Source of the DNA: Candidatus Accumulibacter regalis
GTDB lineage: Bacteria > Pseudomonadota > Gammaproteobacteria > Burkholderiales > Rhodocyclaceae
Length of the DNA: 64,000 nucleotides
Reading direction: 5' to 3'
NCBI GenBank assembly: GCA_000585075.1
Contig: JEMY01000024.1
Span: 1 to 64,000 of the forward strand
The translations under genes were made by a program, and so were the position numbers. The stretch's first letter is position 1. Each line of letters opens with the position of its first letter. This document shows positions 29,014 to 37,838 of the stretch, one piece after another. The notes beneath the pieces were generated by a model that saw only the letters and a program-made list of their open reading frames with translations, had not been told where the DNA came from and made no database searches.

Positions 29014-29026
29014 CACAACATTACGC
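29011..29026 (-). repeat. Right terminal inverted repeat of the IS
   Basis: TGACACAACATTACGC; its complement matches the left end at 15 of 16 bases. The next bases (29031-29040, GTTGTGCCAT) repeat part of the left end. Confidence 0.7.
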
Positions 29027-29341
29027 GCTTGTTGTGCCATTAGAAATTCATTTGCCTTGCAAGCAATTGATTACGCGAGAAGTTTTTTTCGGTAGGTTAA
29101 ACAGGGGCTAGGCATGTCCGTCTGCTTGGCTGCTCGGGAAACACCGGTTGCGGGCCGCTCGGCGATGCCCGCAGCGCCGCGCACCGGTGCCTGCCCAGGG
29201 GTCGCTCGCGGGGTGATTAATGTCACACTGCGGCGTCATCAAGCGCGTCATATCTAGAGACTTGACAGGGCATCTGTGATAAATTGATGCAGTGCAACAT
29301 CCACCCGTACCGCGCCTCTCAAACACGAGGTGAAAGTCCCC
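29027..29341 (+). other. Intergenic region between the IS and the Pat-type gene
   Basis: About 315 bases. It holds a left-end-like remnant of the IS at 29031-29050 and a TTGACA (29262-29267) about 75 bases before the next start. No -10 box stands at normal spacing from that TTGACA. A good ribosome site AGGTGA lies eight bases before the ATG at 29342. No gene is seen. Confidence 0.4.
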
Positions 29342-32032
29342 ATGCTAGAACATCACTACCTCACCACCCTGTTTGAACCCAAGTCTGTCGCGGTCATCGG
29401 CGCTTCGGAGCGAGAGAACTCGGTCGGCAACGTGCTCTTCAGGAACATCCTCGATTCTGGCTACAAGGGTCGTCTCTACCCGATCAACAAGGGGCACGAC
29501 AGCGTCCAGGGCGTACCGGCCTACAAGTCCATCGAGGAGATCAGCGCTCGCGTCGAACTGGCGATCGTCGTCACCAGGCCGCAGACCGTGCCGAAGATCA
29601 TCGAGCAATGCGGTCGCAGCGGCGTCAAGAACGCCATCGTCATCTCGTCCGGCTTTGCCGAAGCGGGTCACTCGGGCGCTGCGCTCGAACGCAAGATGAT
29701 GGAAATCGCACGCAGCTACGGCGTTCGCCTGCTGGGCCCCAACTGCCTGGGGATCATTCGCCCCGACCTCGGACTCAATGCCACCTTTGCCAGCGTGCAC
29801 GCGCACGTCGGCAATCTGGCGCTGGTCGCGCAGTCGGGCGCCATCTGCTCGGCGGTTCTCGACTGGGCGGCAAGCAACCGCATCGGCTTTTCCAGCGTCA
29901 TCTCGCTGGGTGGCACCGCCGACGTCGATTTCGGTGAAATCCTCGACTACCTGATCTACGACAACCGCAGCCACTACATCCTGCTCTACGTCGAAGGCAT
30001 TCGCGACGCCCGCCGCTTCATGAGCGCGCTACGCTCGGCGGCGCGCATCAAGCCGATTGTCCTGCTCAAGGCCGGTCGCCACGCCGGCGGGCTGGCCGCC
30101 GTCGAAACGCACTCCGGCATGGCCGGCGGTTCGGACATCGTCTTCGATGCGGCGGTGCGCCGTGCCGGCGTGGTGCGCGTAAAAAACATCGGGCAGCTGT
30201 TCTACGCCGCCAAAGCACTGGCCTCGAAATTCCGTCCGCAAGGCAAGCGTCTGGCGATCATCACCAACGGTGGCGGACCGGGAGCCATGGCCGCCGACCG
30301 CGCCGGCGACCTCGAAATCCCCCTCGCCGAGTTGTCGCCAAGCACCATGCAAGCGCTCAATGCGGCGATGCCGGGAACCTGGTCGCAAAGAAATCCGGTG
30401 GACATCGAGGGGGATGCGACACCCAAGCGCTATCACGATGCGATTCTCGCCGTTGCCGAGGACAGCGAAGTCGACGGCGTTCTGGTCATGCTCTCACCGC
30501 AGGCAATGACCGACCCGATGGAAGTCGCCAAGGCGGTGATCGAGGTGGACCTGCTGACCGCCAAGCCGATTCTCACCTGCTGGATGGGCGAGGAACAGGT
30601 CGGTGAATCGCGCAGCATGCTGGAAGAGGCCGGCATCCCGTCCTTCCGGATGCCCGAAACCGCCATCGAACTGTACTACCACATCTCGACCTACTACTGG
30701 AACCAGAAGCTGCTCTTGCAGACACCGGCCCCCCTTTCCAAGCACGCCCGCCCGGAAACCGAAGGGTCCAAGATGTTGATCGACGCGGTATTGCACGAGC
30801 GCCGCAAGATCCTCTCGGAAATGGAATCGAAGGCGATCCTGCGCGCCTTCCGCATTCCCGTTGCGCAGACCATGGTCGCGCACACACCGACCGAATCGCT
30901 GCTGCTCGCCGAACAGATTGGCTTCCCTATCGCCATGAAGATCGATTCGCCGGACATCGTGCACAAGAGCGAGGTCGGCGGCGTGCGGCTGAACATCACC
31001 AACGCGCCGGCGGTTCGCAATGCCTACCACGACATCATCGAGACGATCAAGAAGCGGCACCCGACGGCACGCATCAATGGCGTATCGATCGAACCCTACC
31101 TGGCGCGCCCGAACGGCCGCGAGCTGATGATCGGCGTATCGCGCGATCCGATCTTTGGTCCGATCATCACCTTCGGCGCCGGCGGCGCCGAAGTCGAGGT
31201 GTTCAGCGACCGGGCCGTCGCCTTGCCGCCGCTCAACCGCTTCCTGGCCCGCGACCTGATCGCGTCGACGCGCGCTTCGAAGCTGCTCGGCGAGTTCCGC
31301 AACATGCCGCCGATCAACCTCGAAGCGCTCGAAGACGTGCTGCTGCACGTCTCGCAAATGATCTGCGAACTGCCATCACTGCACGAACTCGACCTGAACC
31401 CGTTGATCGTCGACGAGAACGGTGCCATCGCGGCGGACGCGCGCATCGTCATCGACTATGCGGCACCGTCGGGCGACCGCTATTCGCACATGGCGATCCA
31501 CCCCTACCCGGTGCATCTGATCCAGGAATGGGAACTGCCCGATGGCCGCGTGGTAACCATTCGCCCGATCCGCCCGGAAGACGCCGAGCGCGAAAAGGAG
31601 TTCGTCATCTCGATGTCCGACGAAAGCAAGTACTACCGTTTCATGGACACCATTCGCGAGCTGACGCAGACCATGCTCGTGCGTTTCACGCAGATCGACT
31701 ACGACCGCGAAATGGCTCTGGTCGCGACGATCCTCGACGCAGAAGGCAAGGAAGTCCAGATCGGCGTTGCCCGCTACGTCACCAACCCGGACGGCGAATC
31801 GGTCGAGTTTGCCCTGGCAATCGCCGACGACTGGCAAAAACACGGCGTTGGACGCAAGCTGATGAGTGCACTGATCGCCTGCGCGCGGGCCAAAGGCTAC
31901 CGCACCGTCGTCGGCGACGTGCTGTCGATGAACTCCAAGATGTTCAGTCTGATGAGCAAGCTTGGTTTCACCATCCACCCGCATCCGGACGACCCGGCGG
32001 TCAAGCGCGTCATCAAGCCCCTCGCCAGCTAG
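29342..32032 (+). CDS. Acyl-CoA synthetase (NDP-forming)-like / GNAT acetyltransferase fusion (Pat type)
   Basis: 896 residues. Order: CoA-binding Rossmann domain (about 8-130, PKSVAVIGASERENSVGN), ligase-CoA domains (about 150-460), ATP-grasp domain (about 490-715, FPIAMKIDSPDIVHKSEVGGV) and a C-terminal GNAT domain (about 735-890, with the acetyl-CoA loop DDWQKHGVGRKLMSALI). This is the architecture of Pat/PatZ protein lysine acetyltransferases, which silence acetyl-CoA synthetase by acetylation. The synthetase part keeps His257 (THSG), at the place of the phosphorylatable His of true ADP-forming ligases. Stands alone, with a hairpin after its stop. Confidence 0.88.
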   Translation: MLEHHYLTTLFEPKSVAVIGASERENSVGNVLFRNILDSGYKGRLYPINKGHDSVQGVPAYKSIEEISARVELAIVVTRPQTVPKIIEQCGRSGVKNAIVISSGFAEAGHSGAALERKMMEIARSYGVRLLGPNCLGIIRPDLGLNATFASVHAHVGNLALVAQSGAICSAVLDWAASNRIGFSSVISLGGTADVDFGEILDYLIYDNRSHYILLYVEGIRDARRFMSALRSAARIKPIVLLKAGRHAGGLAAVETHSGMAGGSDIVFDAAVRRAGVVRVKNIGQLFYAAKALASKFRPQGKRLAIITNGGGPGAMAADRAGDLEIPLAELSPSTMQALNAAMPGTWSQRNPVDIEGDATPKRYHDAILAVAEDSEVDGVLVMLSPQAMTDPMEVAKAVIEVDLLTAKPILTCWMGEEQVGESRSMLEEAGIPSFRMPETAIELYYHISTYYWNQKLLLQTPAPLSKHARPETEGSKMLIDAVLHERRKILSEMESKAILRAFRIPVAQTMVAHTPTESLLLAEQIGFPIAMKIDSPDIVHKSEVGGVRLNITNAPAVRNAYHDIIETIKKRHPTARINGVSIEPYLARPNGRELMIGVSRDPIFGPIITFGAGGAEVEVFSDRAVALPPLNRFLARDLIASTRASKLLGEFRNMPPINLEALEDVLLHVSQMICELPSLHELDLNPLIVDENGAIAADARIVIDYAAPSGDRYSHMAIHPYPVHLIQEWELPDGRVVTIRPIRPEDAEREKEFVISMSDESKYYRFMDTIRELTQTMLVRFTQIDYDREMALVATILDAEGKEVQIGVARYVTNPDGESVEFALAIADDWQKHGVGRKLMSALIACARAKGYRTVVGDVLSMNSKMFSLMSKLGFTIHPHPDDPAVKRVIKPLAS

Positions 32033-32035
32033 AAT

Positions 32036-32066
32036 GGCGGCGCCGTGGCCGGGCCATGGCGCCGCC
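32036..32066. terminator. Long GC-rich hairpin between convergent genes
   Basis: GGCGGCGCCGTGGCC and GGCCATGGCGCCGCC form a near-perfect 15-base inverted repeat (one G-U pair) just after the Pat-type gene stop. The DUF3460 gene converges on it from the other side. There is no T-run, so it may act as a bidirectional RNA-end stabiliser or a weak terminator. Confidence 0.5.
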
Positions 32067-32158
32067 CTGCCCAGTCTCCAGATCGAGCCGGAACAAGGCA
32101 AGAAGCGACCGCGCCCTGCGCGGGCCGGTCACTGCTTGCGCCGACTCCCTGAAGACGC

Positions 32159-32356
32159 TTACTGCTGTTCGAAATTCACGTCGTAGGGATAGGGCCGCGG
32201 CGGGTCGCCGGCTTCCCGGTACGCCTTCTGCTCGTCGAGATCGGTCTTCCTGTCCCAGAAGATCGCCCGCCCGCGACGTTGGTCTTCAAGCCACTCGGGA
32301 TGCTTGGCCATCATCTCGCGCATGAACTTGGTGTGCTCGGATTCGTACAAGGCCAT
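32159..32356 (-). CDS. DUF3460 family small protein
   Basis: 65 residues from the ATG at 32356 (MALYESEHTKFMREMM). It is short, charged and cytosolic. The pattern of an aromatic/acidic start, a GRAxxWD segment (GRAIFWDRKTDLDEQ) and a Tyr/Pro-rich end fits the DUF3460 family, known to me from betaproteobacteria and without known function. Upstream in-frame codons have no family similarity. Confidence 0.75.
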   Translation of the reverse strand: MALYESEHTKFMREMMAKHPEWLEDQRRGRAIFWDRKTDLDEQKAYREAGDPPRPYPYDVNFEQQ

Positions 32357-32428
32357 CTGGCCTACTCCCCATAAAAAACAGCTGTGATCAGCGACATCGT
32401 CGACCACCGCATTATACGCTTGCCGCGC

Positions 32429-33868
32429 TCAGGCGCTCCCTCGCCGTTCCAGGTGGCGAACCCAGAACAGCTCGTGCCGGCGAACAGCCTTGCGGAAGAA
32501 TTCGTTCTCTCCGCTGGCAGGCCACTGGCGCGCGGCGAGCAGTTTCTGGATCGTCCGCCGCAGGCGCTTCTTGCAGGGCAGAGTGCCCTGCAGGTCGTGC
32601 TGCATGGCCAAGGCCATGGCCTTGTCGATCTGTACTGCCGGGCTCAGGCAGGGGCTCCACAGCGCGTCGGGCGGCAACGGCGCCAGCGCCGGTGGCAGGG
32701 CGACTCCCTGCCCGGCCGGGCCCATCGGCCAGCGGTCGTTGTCGTGCAGGTGATTGGCATAGAGGAGACCAATTTCCGGCTTCCAGCACGAGCACTCGAC
32801 CGCTTGCAGCAGAGCCTGCGTACCGGCTATGTGGTCGGCGTGCGGATCGAGCTCGGGGTGCGGCATGACGACCACTTCGGGGCGAAAGTGCTCGAGCAAC
32901 GCCACCAGGTCGGCGAGCAGGTTCTTGCCGGACGGCAAACCGTCGGCGTCCGCTGGCAGGGGGAGCGGGTTGTGCGCTCGCGCCTGGCGCACGTCTGTCG
33001 CCCCGGACTCGCGTGAAGCAAACGCTTGCTCGGGTTCGGCGAGCATCGCCGGCAACTGCAGGCAGTAGTAGCCCAACTGCACGCAGCAGCTCTGCGCAAC
33101 GCCACCCCAGAGCGGCACGGCGAGGCTGTCCCAGGTCCGCAGACGCCCCTTCAGGCACGCCGCGGCGGCGCTATCCAGGCCCAGGGACCGATACCGATCC
33201 GCCTCGATCTCGCCCTGCGTGAGGGTCACGATGGTCACCCCACCGTTTTCGCGCGAGCGGGCGAACCCTGCAGCACGGCTGTACAGGCCATAGGCCGCCA
33301 GCTCGGCGTCGTCGGCGTGTGGCGCGATGAGCATCATGCGCCGCCGGGAGTAGTCGGGGTTGTCCAGCACGTGCAGGAGGGCGGTCGGCGGCAGGCGGCA
33401 GAAGCGGCCACTGATCGACAGCTCATTCCTGGCCAGGGCCGCCGCCTGCCCGGAGAGGTTCAGATAGCGTCGCCCGTTGACAGCGCGCTCGAAGTCCTGC
33501 CGGTCGTCGCCGAGAACGACGTGGGGGTCCAGACAGTGGCCAAGCAGGGTGCTCTGCAAATGCAGCTCGAGAATCAGCGTTTCGCCAGCCGCCAGCGGTG
33601 CGCTCAACTGCACCCGCCCGGCGATCAGCGAGACCGTCTGCTGCGCCGTTTCGGCCGGGAAGTGGTATTGGTAGTCGTCCTGCGGCGAATAGAAGAGGTG
33701 GTCGGCAAACCAGGCCTCGTGCGCCACCCAGCCAGGCAGCAACAATACCGGCGGCAACCACCAGGCGACGAAGACCCCGAGCGCGGCGAGCAGCAGCAGC
33801 GCGACCAGCAGGAGGAAGCGCTTGCGCTGGCGGTGTCGCTTCAGCAATTGCTGTTTTCTTGAACTCAT
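32429..33868 (-). CDS. dnpA: PIG-L family deacetylase in LPS core cluster (DnpA-like)
   Basis: 479 residues from the ATG at 33868. A basic N-terminus and one membrane helix (about 18-40) anchor it; the rest is likely periplasmic. The PIG-L metal motif appears as APHADDAELA and the second metal segment as HPELDPHADHIAG. PIG-L enzymes remove N-acetyl groups from amino sugars. In P. aeruginosa the homologous de-N-acetylase DnpA is encoded next to mig-14 in the LPS core locus and has been linked to antibiotic tolerance; the symbol rests on that context. The mig-14 gene lies directly upstream. Confidence 0.75.
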   Translation of the reverse strand: MSSRKQQLLKRHRQRKRFLLLVALLLLAALGVFVAWWLPPVLLLPGWVAHEAWFADHLFYSPQDDYQYHFPAETAQQTVSLIAGRVQLSAPLAAGETLILELHLQSTLLGHCLDPHVVLGDDRQDFERAVNGRRYLNLSGQAAALARNELSISGRFCRLPPTALLHVLDNPDYSRRRMMLIAPHADDAELAAYGLYSRAAGFARSRENGGVTIVTLTQGEIEADRYRSLGLDSAAAACLKGRLRTWDSLAVPLWGGVAQSCCVQLGYYCLQLPAMLAEPEQAFASRESGATDVRQARAHNPLPLPADADGLPSGKNLLADLVALLEHFRPEVVVMPHPELDPHADHIAGTQALLQAVECSCWKPEIGLLYANHLHDNDRWPMGPAGQGVALPPALAPLPPDALWSPCLSPAVQIDKAMALAMQHDLQGTLPCKKRLRRTIQKLLAARQWPASGENEFFRKAVRRHELFWVRHLERRGSA

Positions 33869-33936
33869 GGGTGCTCTCGGACGGTGGCCCCGCTCGCCAG
33901 GCGAGGCATGTTCATGACTACGCTCTTTCGTGCACT

Positions 33937-34833
33937 CTATATTCGATACGCCGGCACCCGGTGGCACCAGCGATCCTTGTACTCGCGATCGGCACGGCCA
34001 AAGGAAAAGCGCAAGGGCTTGCCGAGCGCGCGCGCCTCTGCCCAGGCGCTCTGCGTATTGATGAAACTGAGCACGCTTCCCGGGCTGAAATCACGCGTTG
34101 CGGGATCGACACCGCCATTGATGTACTCCAGAGAAATCCACGCCGGGGCTTCGACGCGATAGAGAATCTGAACGGCGATCGGCTGCTCGTGACGCAACAG
34201 GACGGCGCCGGTCATGAACTCGCGCAGGAGCGTGAACACCTCCGCCAGATGCTCGTGGCCCCTGGCCGCAAAACCCCAGCGACGCTGAAAGAGATCGGCA
34301 TACATGGCGGCCTGCTCGCACGGCGAAAAGTCGCACATCTGGCGTACCTGCCCGCCGGCCTCTTCGAGCAGGCGAAGCTCACGCCGCTGGTTGTAGCGAA
34401 ACTTCTTCGAGTAGTCCTCGGGCGCACGCGCCAGCGCCAGGCCTTCCGGCTGCGCCTTGAGTTCGCCGATCCGTCCGGCGTTGAGCTCCGACACGTAACG
34501 CATGTGCTGGCGCACCGGCACGCAGGCGTGTGCGGCAATCGGCAGGATCACCTCGGCGTTGCCCAGATCAAACAGGTCGCGCTGGCCGCGCTGTTTCAAC
34601 ACCGCCTTCGACAGCGCCAAGTGGCGCCCCCAGCAGGGAATCGCCGCCACCAAATCTTCGCCGGAAGGGCAGCCTAGGTAGCGCACCCGGATTCCCGCCA
34701 GCGCCGAGAGTCGCTCGACGACTGCCGGATGGGTGAACACGCTGCCGCCGAAGCGCTGCCACGCGGTGGCATACGCCGCGGCATCGATTTCGCTCCAGCC
34801 GCGCTCGCGCCAGACTCGCAGCCGATTCAACAT
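33937..34833 (-). CDS. mig-14: Mig-14 family protein
   Basis: 298 residues from the ATG at 34833. The C-terminal half carries the diagnostic Mig-14 segments WISLEYINGGVDPATRDF, SPGSVLSFINTQSAWAEA and FSFGRADREYKDRWC. The fold is related to GNAT/FemAB-type transferases. In Salmonella and Pseudomonas, Mig-14 is associated with resistance to antimicrobial peptides; the reaction is unknown. It is divergent from the WapH-like glycosyltransferase and precedes the PIG-L gene, the same neighbours as in P. aeruginosa. Confidence 0.86.
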   Translation of the reverse strand: MLNRLRVWRERGWSEIDAAAYATAWQRFGGSVFTHPAVVERLSALAGIRVRYLGCPSGEDLVAAIPCWGRHLALSKAVLKQRGQRDLFDLGNAEVILPIAAHACVPVRQHMRYVSELNAGRIGELKAQPEGLALARAPEDYSKKFRYNQRRELRLLEEAGGQVRQMCDFSPCEQAAMYADLFQRRWGFAARGHEHLAEVFTLLREFMTGAVLLRHEQPIAVQILYRVEAPAWISLEYINGGVDPATRDFSPGSVLSFINTQSAWAEARALGKPLRFSFGRADREYKDRWCHRVPAYRI

Positions 34834-35118
34834 GGGTCGGCGGAGCGTGTGCAGAGGCGGGTCATGACGGCGGGAATCCTCGCTGTTCGCTGCGCCCGGA
34901 GGGATCTCCGGGTGCTCGTGGTGGGTGGTCGTTGAACGGCACAAGCGTGCCACTGCCACGGGCGCAAGGATAAACCAATTACCGCGCCGTTTGCCCTGCG
35001 TTCGGGATCAGCGCAGGCCATGGCTGGCGCGGTATACTTGCCAACCTCGAGCGCCCCCGGCGCGGCGGCAGGATTCCGCATGGCCAGCAGCAGCCAATCA
35101 ACATGGAGGACCACGACG

Positions 35119-36246
35119 ATGTCGGCTGAATCGCGCCGCGTGTTGCAGCTCTGCCACAGCTATGGTGCGCCGTTCACGGATGTCGCCTGCCAGTGGGCCA
35201 GGCTTTTCGCGGGCCAGGGCTGGACGATGACGACCGTATACCTCACCGGCGAACCGGACAGCGAAGTGGTGCGCAACTCCGGCGGCGACGAAGTGCTGTT
35301 TCTCGGCTTCGACTCGCGACAGGTCCGCGGACTGAAGCTGGCGGCCATCTGGAAATTGCGCAAGCTGCAGCAGACGCACGCCTTCTCGCTGGCCATTGCC
35401 CACCGCTTCAAGCCGATCTACGCCTGCTGCCTGGCGCTGGACATCCCGGTCATCGGCGTGCATCACGCCTTTGGCGACTACCAGCGCCTGGGAAGGCGCC
35501 TGCTTGCCCGCGCCTTCGCCAAGCGGCTGGCATTGCTCGGGGTCTCCAATGCAGTGCGCGACGACATTCGCGCGTGCCTGCCGCGCTGGCCCGCAGGGCG
35601 CATCCAGACCCAATACAACCACGTCGAACTGGCGGCCTTGCAAGCTCGCCAGCTTCCCAGGAACGAGGCGCGACGCGCGCTCGATCTGCCGCCCGACGCC
35701 TACGTCTTCGGCAATGTCGGCCGCCTGCACCCGGACAAGGATCAGGCGACGCTGATCCGCGCCTTTGCCCGCCTGCCGCCTGCCGGCGCACTGCTGGCAA
35801 TTGCCGGGCGCGGTCGCCTGGATGAATCGCTGCAGGCCCTGGCCGCCGAGCTGGGCGTCGCTGACCGTGTCCGCTTTCTCGGCCAGGTGCCGGCCATGGA
35901 CCGCTACTTCCGCGCCTTCGACAGCTTTGTCCTGAGCTCGGATCACGAGCCCTTCGGAATGGTGCTTCTGGAGGCCATGGCTGCCGGAATCGCGGTGCTA
36001 AGCACCGATTGTGGCGGTGCCCGCGAAGTGGTCGCGGCCAGCGAGTGGCGGTTTGCTCTCGGCGACGTCGAGAGCCTGTGCAAGTGCATGCTCGCCGTCA
36101 GGGCCTTGCACGAGCCTGCCCGGACGGAGCTCGTTGCCGCACAACTGGCACATCTTGAGGCCCACTTCTCGCTGGCCGCCGCACGCCGCCAGTTCTGGGC
36201 GCAGCCCTGCCTGCACAGCGGGAGCGAATGCCATTCAGGGGTCTGA
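35119..36246 (+). CDS. Glycosyltransferase family 4, LPS core (WapH-like)
   Basis: 375 residues from the ATG at 35119, with GGAGGA upstream. GT-B fold: the N-terminal domain begins RRVLQLCHSYGAPF; the nucleotide-sugar-binding domain has NVGRLHPDKDQATLIRAFA and the E-x7-E motif in SSDHEPFGMVLLEAMAAG. No membrane segment. By position beside mig-14 it corresponds to WapH of P. aeruginosa, an outer-core glucosyltransferase. The donor and acceptor here are inferred only. Confidence 0.85.
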   Translation: MSAESRRVLQLCHSYGAPFTDVACQWARLFAGQGWTMTTVYLTGEPDSEVVRNSGGDEVLFLGFDSRQVRGLKLAAIWKLRKLQQTHAFSLAIAHRFKPIYACCLALDIPVIGVHHAFGDYQRLGRRLLARAFAKRLALLGVSNAVRDDIRACLPRWPAGRIQTQYNHVELAALQARQLPRNEARRALDLPPDAYVFGNVGRLHPDKDQATLIRAFARLPPAGALLAIAGRGRLDESLQALAAELGVADRVRFLGQVPAMDRYFRAFDSFVLSSDHEPFGMVLLEAMAAGIAVLSTDCGGAREVVAASEWRFALGDVESLCKCMLAVRALHEPARTELVAAQLAHLEAHFSLAAARRQFWAQPCLHSGSECHSGV

Positions 36247-36311
36247 ACTCCGCCGGTAACGCGGCTGTTCAGCGAGTTCTCCAACTGACCAAACTCGCGC
36301 CCGTCAGTCAG

Positions 36312-36947
36312 TCAGTCGACCGCCTGGCGCAGCGCGCGTTGGCGCGCATAAGCCAAGATGGCCTCGACCTGCTCGCTACAGAGCAAGCGGCTAAGCTTGC
36401 GCACTTCCTGCTCGGGCCAATCCCACCAGGCAGCCTCCAGCAACGCTTGCCGCGTCGCCTCAGGAAAGCGCCAGCGAATATGCCGTGCCGGGTTGCCCGC
36501 CACCACGGAGTACGGCGCTACGTTTTCGCTAACCACCGCACCGGCAGCGACCACAGCGCCATGCCCCACGCTTACCCCGGACAGGATGACCGCGTTGCTG
36601 CACAACCAGACGTCGCTACCAATAAGTACATCGCCTCGACTTACCGCGTATCCCTGAATATCGGCCGCCTCTGGTATCATCGCCGGAAACGGATAGGTGG
36701 TAACCCACTCGGTACGATGGTGGCCACCCAGGAAGATCTCTACCGTCTCGGCAATCGACGTGTAGCTGCCCAACTTGAGGATCGTGCCTTCCTTCCAGTC
36801 ATGCACGATGGGAACACCGTAGGTGCCTACGCCAATCTGATACTGCGGATAGCGCCGACGAAATCTCGCGGGTCCCCGATAGAACTTGGATAAATTGCGG
36901 ATTGTTTTCTTCGCGCGTCGCTCCAGGAATCTTGCCCAGAAGCCCAT
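36312..36947 (-). CDS. CatB-related O-acetyltransferase (hexapeptide repeat)
   Basis: 211 residues. The left-handed beta-helix is shown by hexapeptide repeats around IGSDVWLCSNAVILSGVSVGHGAVVAAGAVV, with the CatB-type loop GGHHRTEWVTTYPF bearing the catalytic His. Family members transfer acetyl groups to sugars or antibiotics; here the setting points to acetylation of an LPS sugar. It ends against the WapH-like gene (convergent, 65 bases, with a short GTCA tandem repeat at 36303-36317). It is preceded by the GT2 gene. Confidence 0.86.
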   Translation of the reverse strand: MGFWARFLERRAKKTIRNLSKFYRGPARFRRRYPQYQIGVGTYGVPIVHDWKEGTILKLGSYTSIAETVEIFLGGHHRTEWVTTYPFPAMIPEAADIQGYAVSRGDVLIGSDVWLCSNAVILSGVSVGHGAVVAAGAVVSENVAPYSVVAGNPARHIRWRFPEATRQALLEAAWWDWPEQEVRKLSRLLCSEQVEAILAYARQRALRQAVD

Positions 36948-36953
36948 ATCGCT

Positions 36954-37838
36954 TCAGCCCCTTTCTAGAGGTGAAAGGTAAAGCCTCATCAGGCCTCGCC
37001 ACGTCTTCTTCGACCAGCGTTTGAAGGGAATCTGCGCCAACAATTCACGGGCCAAGCCACGGTCACGATTGGAGCACTTGAGAAACATCGAGTTGAGAAA
37101 GCGGTAGCGAACCCAATCGTACTGCGGATGTTCGCGAAACAAGGCATAGGTCTTGAGAATGCTCTCGATCATGAAACGGTGATTCTTGTACGAGTTGCTG
37201 GCATGCTTGCGATAACGCGCAAGCACCTCCCCCAGGCAATCAATGTAGTAGCCAGCATGGGTGATCTTCAACTCGATCAACAGATCTTCCAGGCGGATTT
37301 CAGGATCGAAACCACCGACTTTCGCCAAGGCCTCCTTGCGGAACATCAAAGTTGGCGCCGGAGGATAGGGTTTACGCTCCATGAATACATCTTCGAAATC
37401 GAGGCGACGGAAGGGCACGTGCCGACGCTGCCGCTTCTCCGGAAACAATTCGCCAGCCGCATCTATCAGTTCAATGTTACCCGCACAAATGCCAACATCC
37501 GGTTTGTCCTGCATATAGGCGACCTGCCTGGCCAGACGCTCGGTGAGCATGATGTCATCCGAACTGAATGGCACTATCAGACTGCCCTTAGCTCGCTTGA
37601 TGGCGGCGTTCAGAGTATGGGTCAAGCCCTGGTTCTGTTGCTCCTTGAAGTCGAACCCATGCTCGGCCTGCAAGCGGCGGATGCGCTCGACACTGTCATC
37701 CGTGGATCCATCATCGATAACCAGCAGCTCCACATGCGGATGGGTCTGATTCAGAATGCTGTGGATGCAAGCCTCGATATAGGGCCCATGGTTGTAAGAC
37801 GAAATGATCACGGTGACCAGCTCTTGATGTTGATTCAT
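36954..37838 (-). CDS. Glycosyltransferase family 2
   Basis: 294 residues from the ATG at 37838. GT-A fold: VTVIISSYNHGPYIEACI at the start, VIDDGSTDDSVERI, and the DXD-type SSDDIML motif for metal and nucleotide sugar. No membrane helices, so it acts on the cytosolic face. In this cluster it probably adds a sugar to the LPS core; WapR of P. aeruginosa, a rhamnosyltransferase, is a possible counterpart. Overlaps the preceding GT4 gene by four bases. Its base composition is less GC-rich than the flanks. Confidence 0.87.
   Translation of the reverse strand: MNQHQELVTVIISSYNHGPYIEACIHSILNQTHPHVELLVIDDGSTDDSVERIRRLQAEHGFDFKEQQNQGLTHTLNAAIKRAKGSLIVPFSSDDIMLTERLARQVAYMQDKPDVGICAGNIELIDAAGELFPEKRQRRHVPFRRLDFEDVFMERKPYPPAPTLMFRKEALAKVGGFDPEIRLEDLLIELKITHAGYYIDCLGEVLARYRKHASNSYKNHRFMIESILKTYALFREHPQYDWVRYRFLNSMFLKCSNRDRGLARELLAQIPFKRWSKKTWRGLMRLYLSPLERG

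Larger units (their letters stand above)
27103..29026 (+). mobile_element. IS1634-family insertion sequence
   Basis: An element of about 1.9 kb with a single intact transposase. Imperfect terminal inverted repeats GCGTAATGTTGTGCCA (27103-27118) and TGACACAACATTACGC (29011-29026) pair at 15 of 16 positions. The outer limits may extend a few bases further. I could not find a convincing target-site duplication in the immediate flanks. It sits between the OsmC gene and the Pat-type gene and does not interrupt an obvious gene. Confidence 0.8.

Noticed and set aside
36303-36317. GTCA tetranucleotide run as a phase-variation tract
   Set aside because: Only about three to four copies, and it lies at the very end of the acetyltransferase gene, where a change would alter only the last residues.
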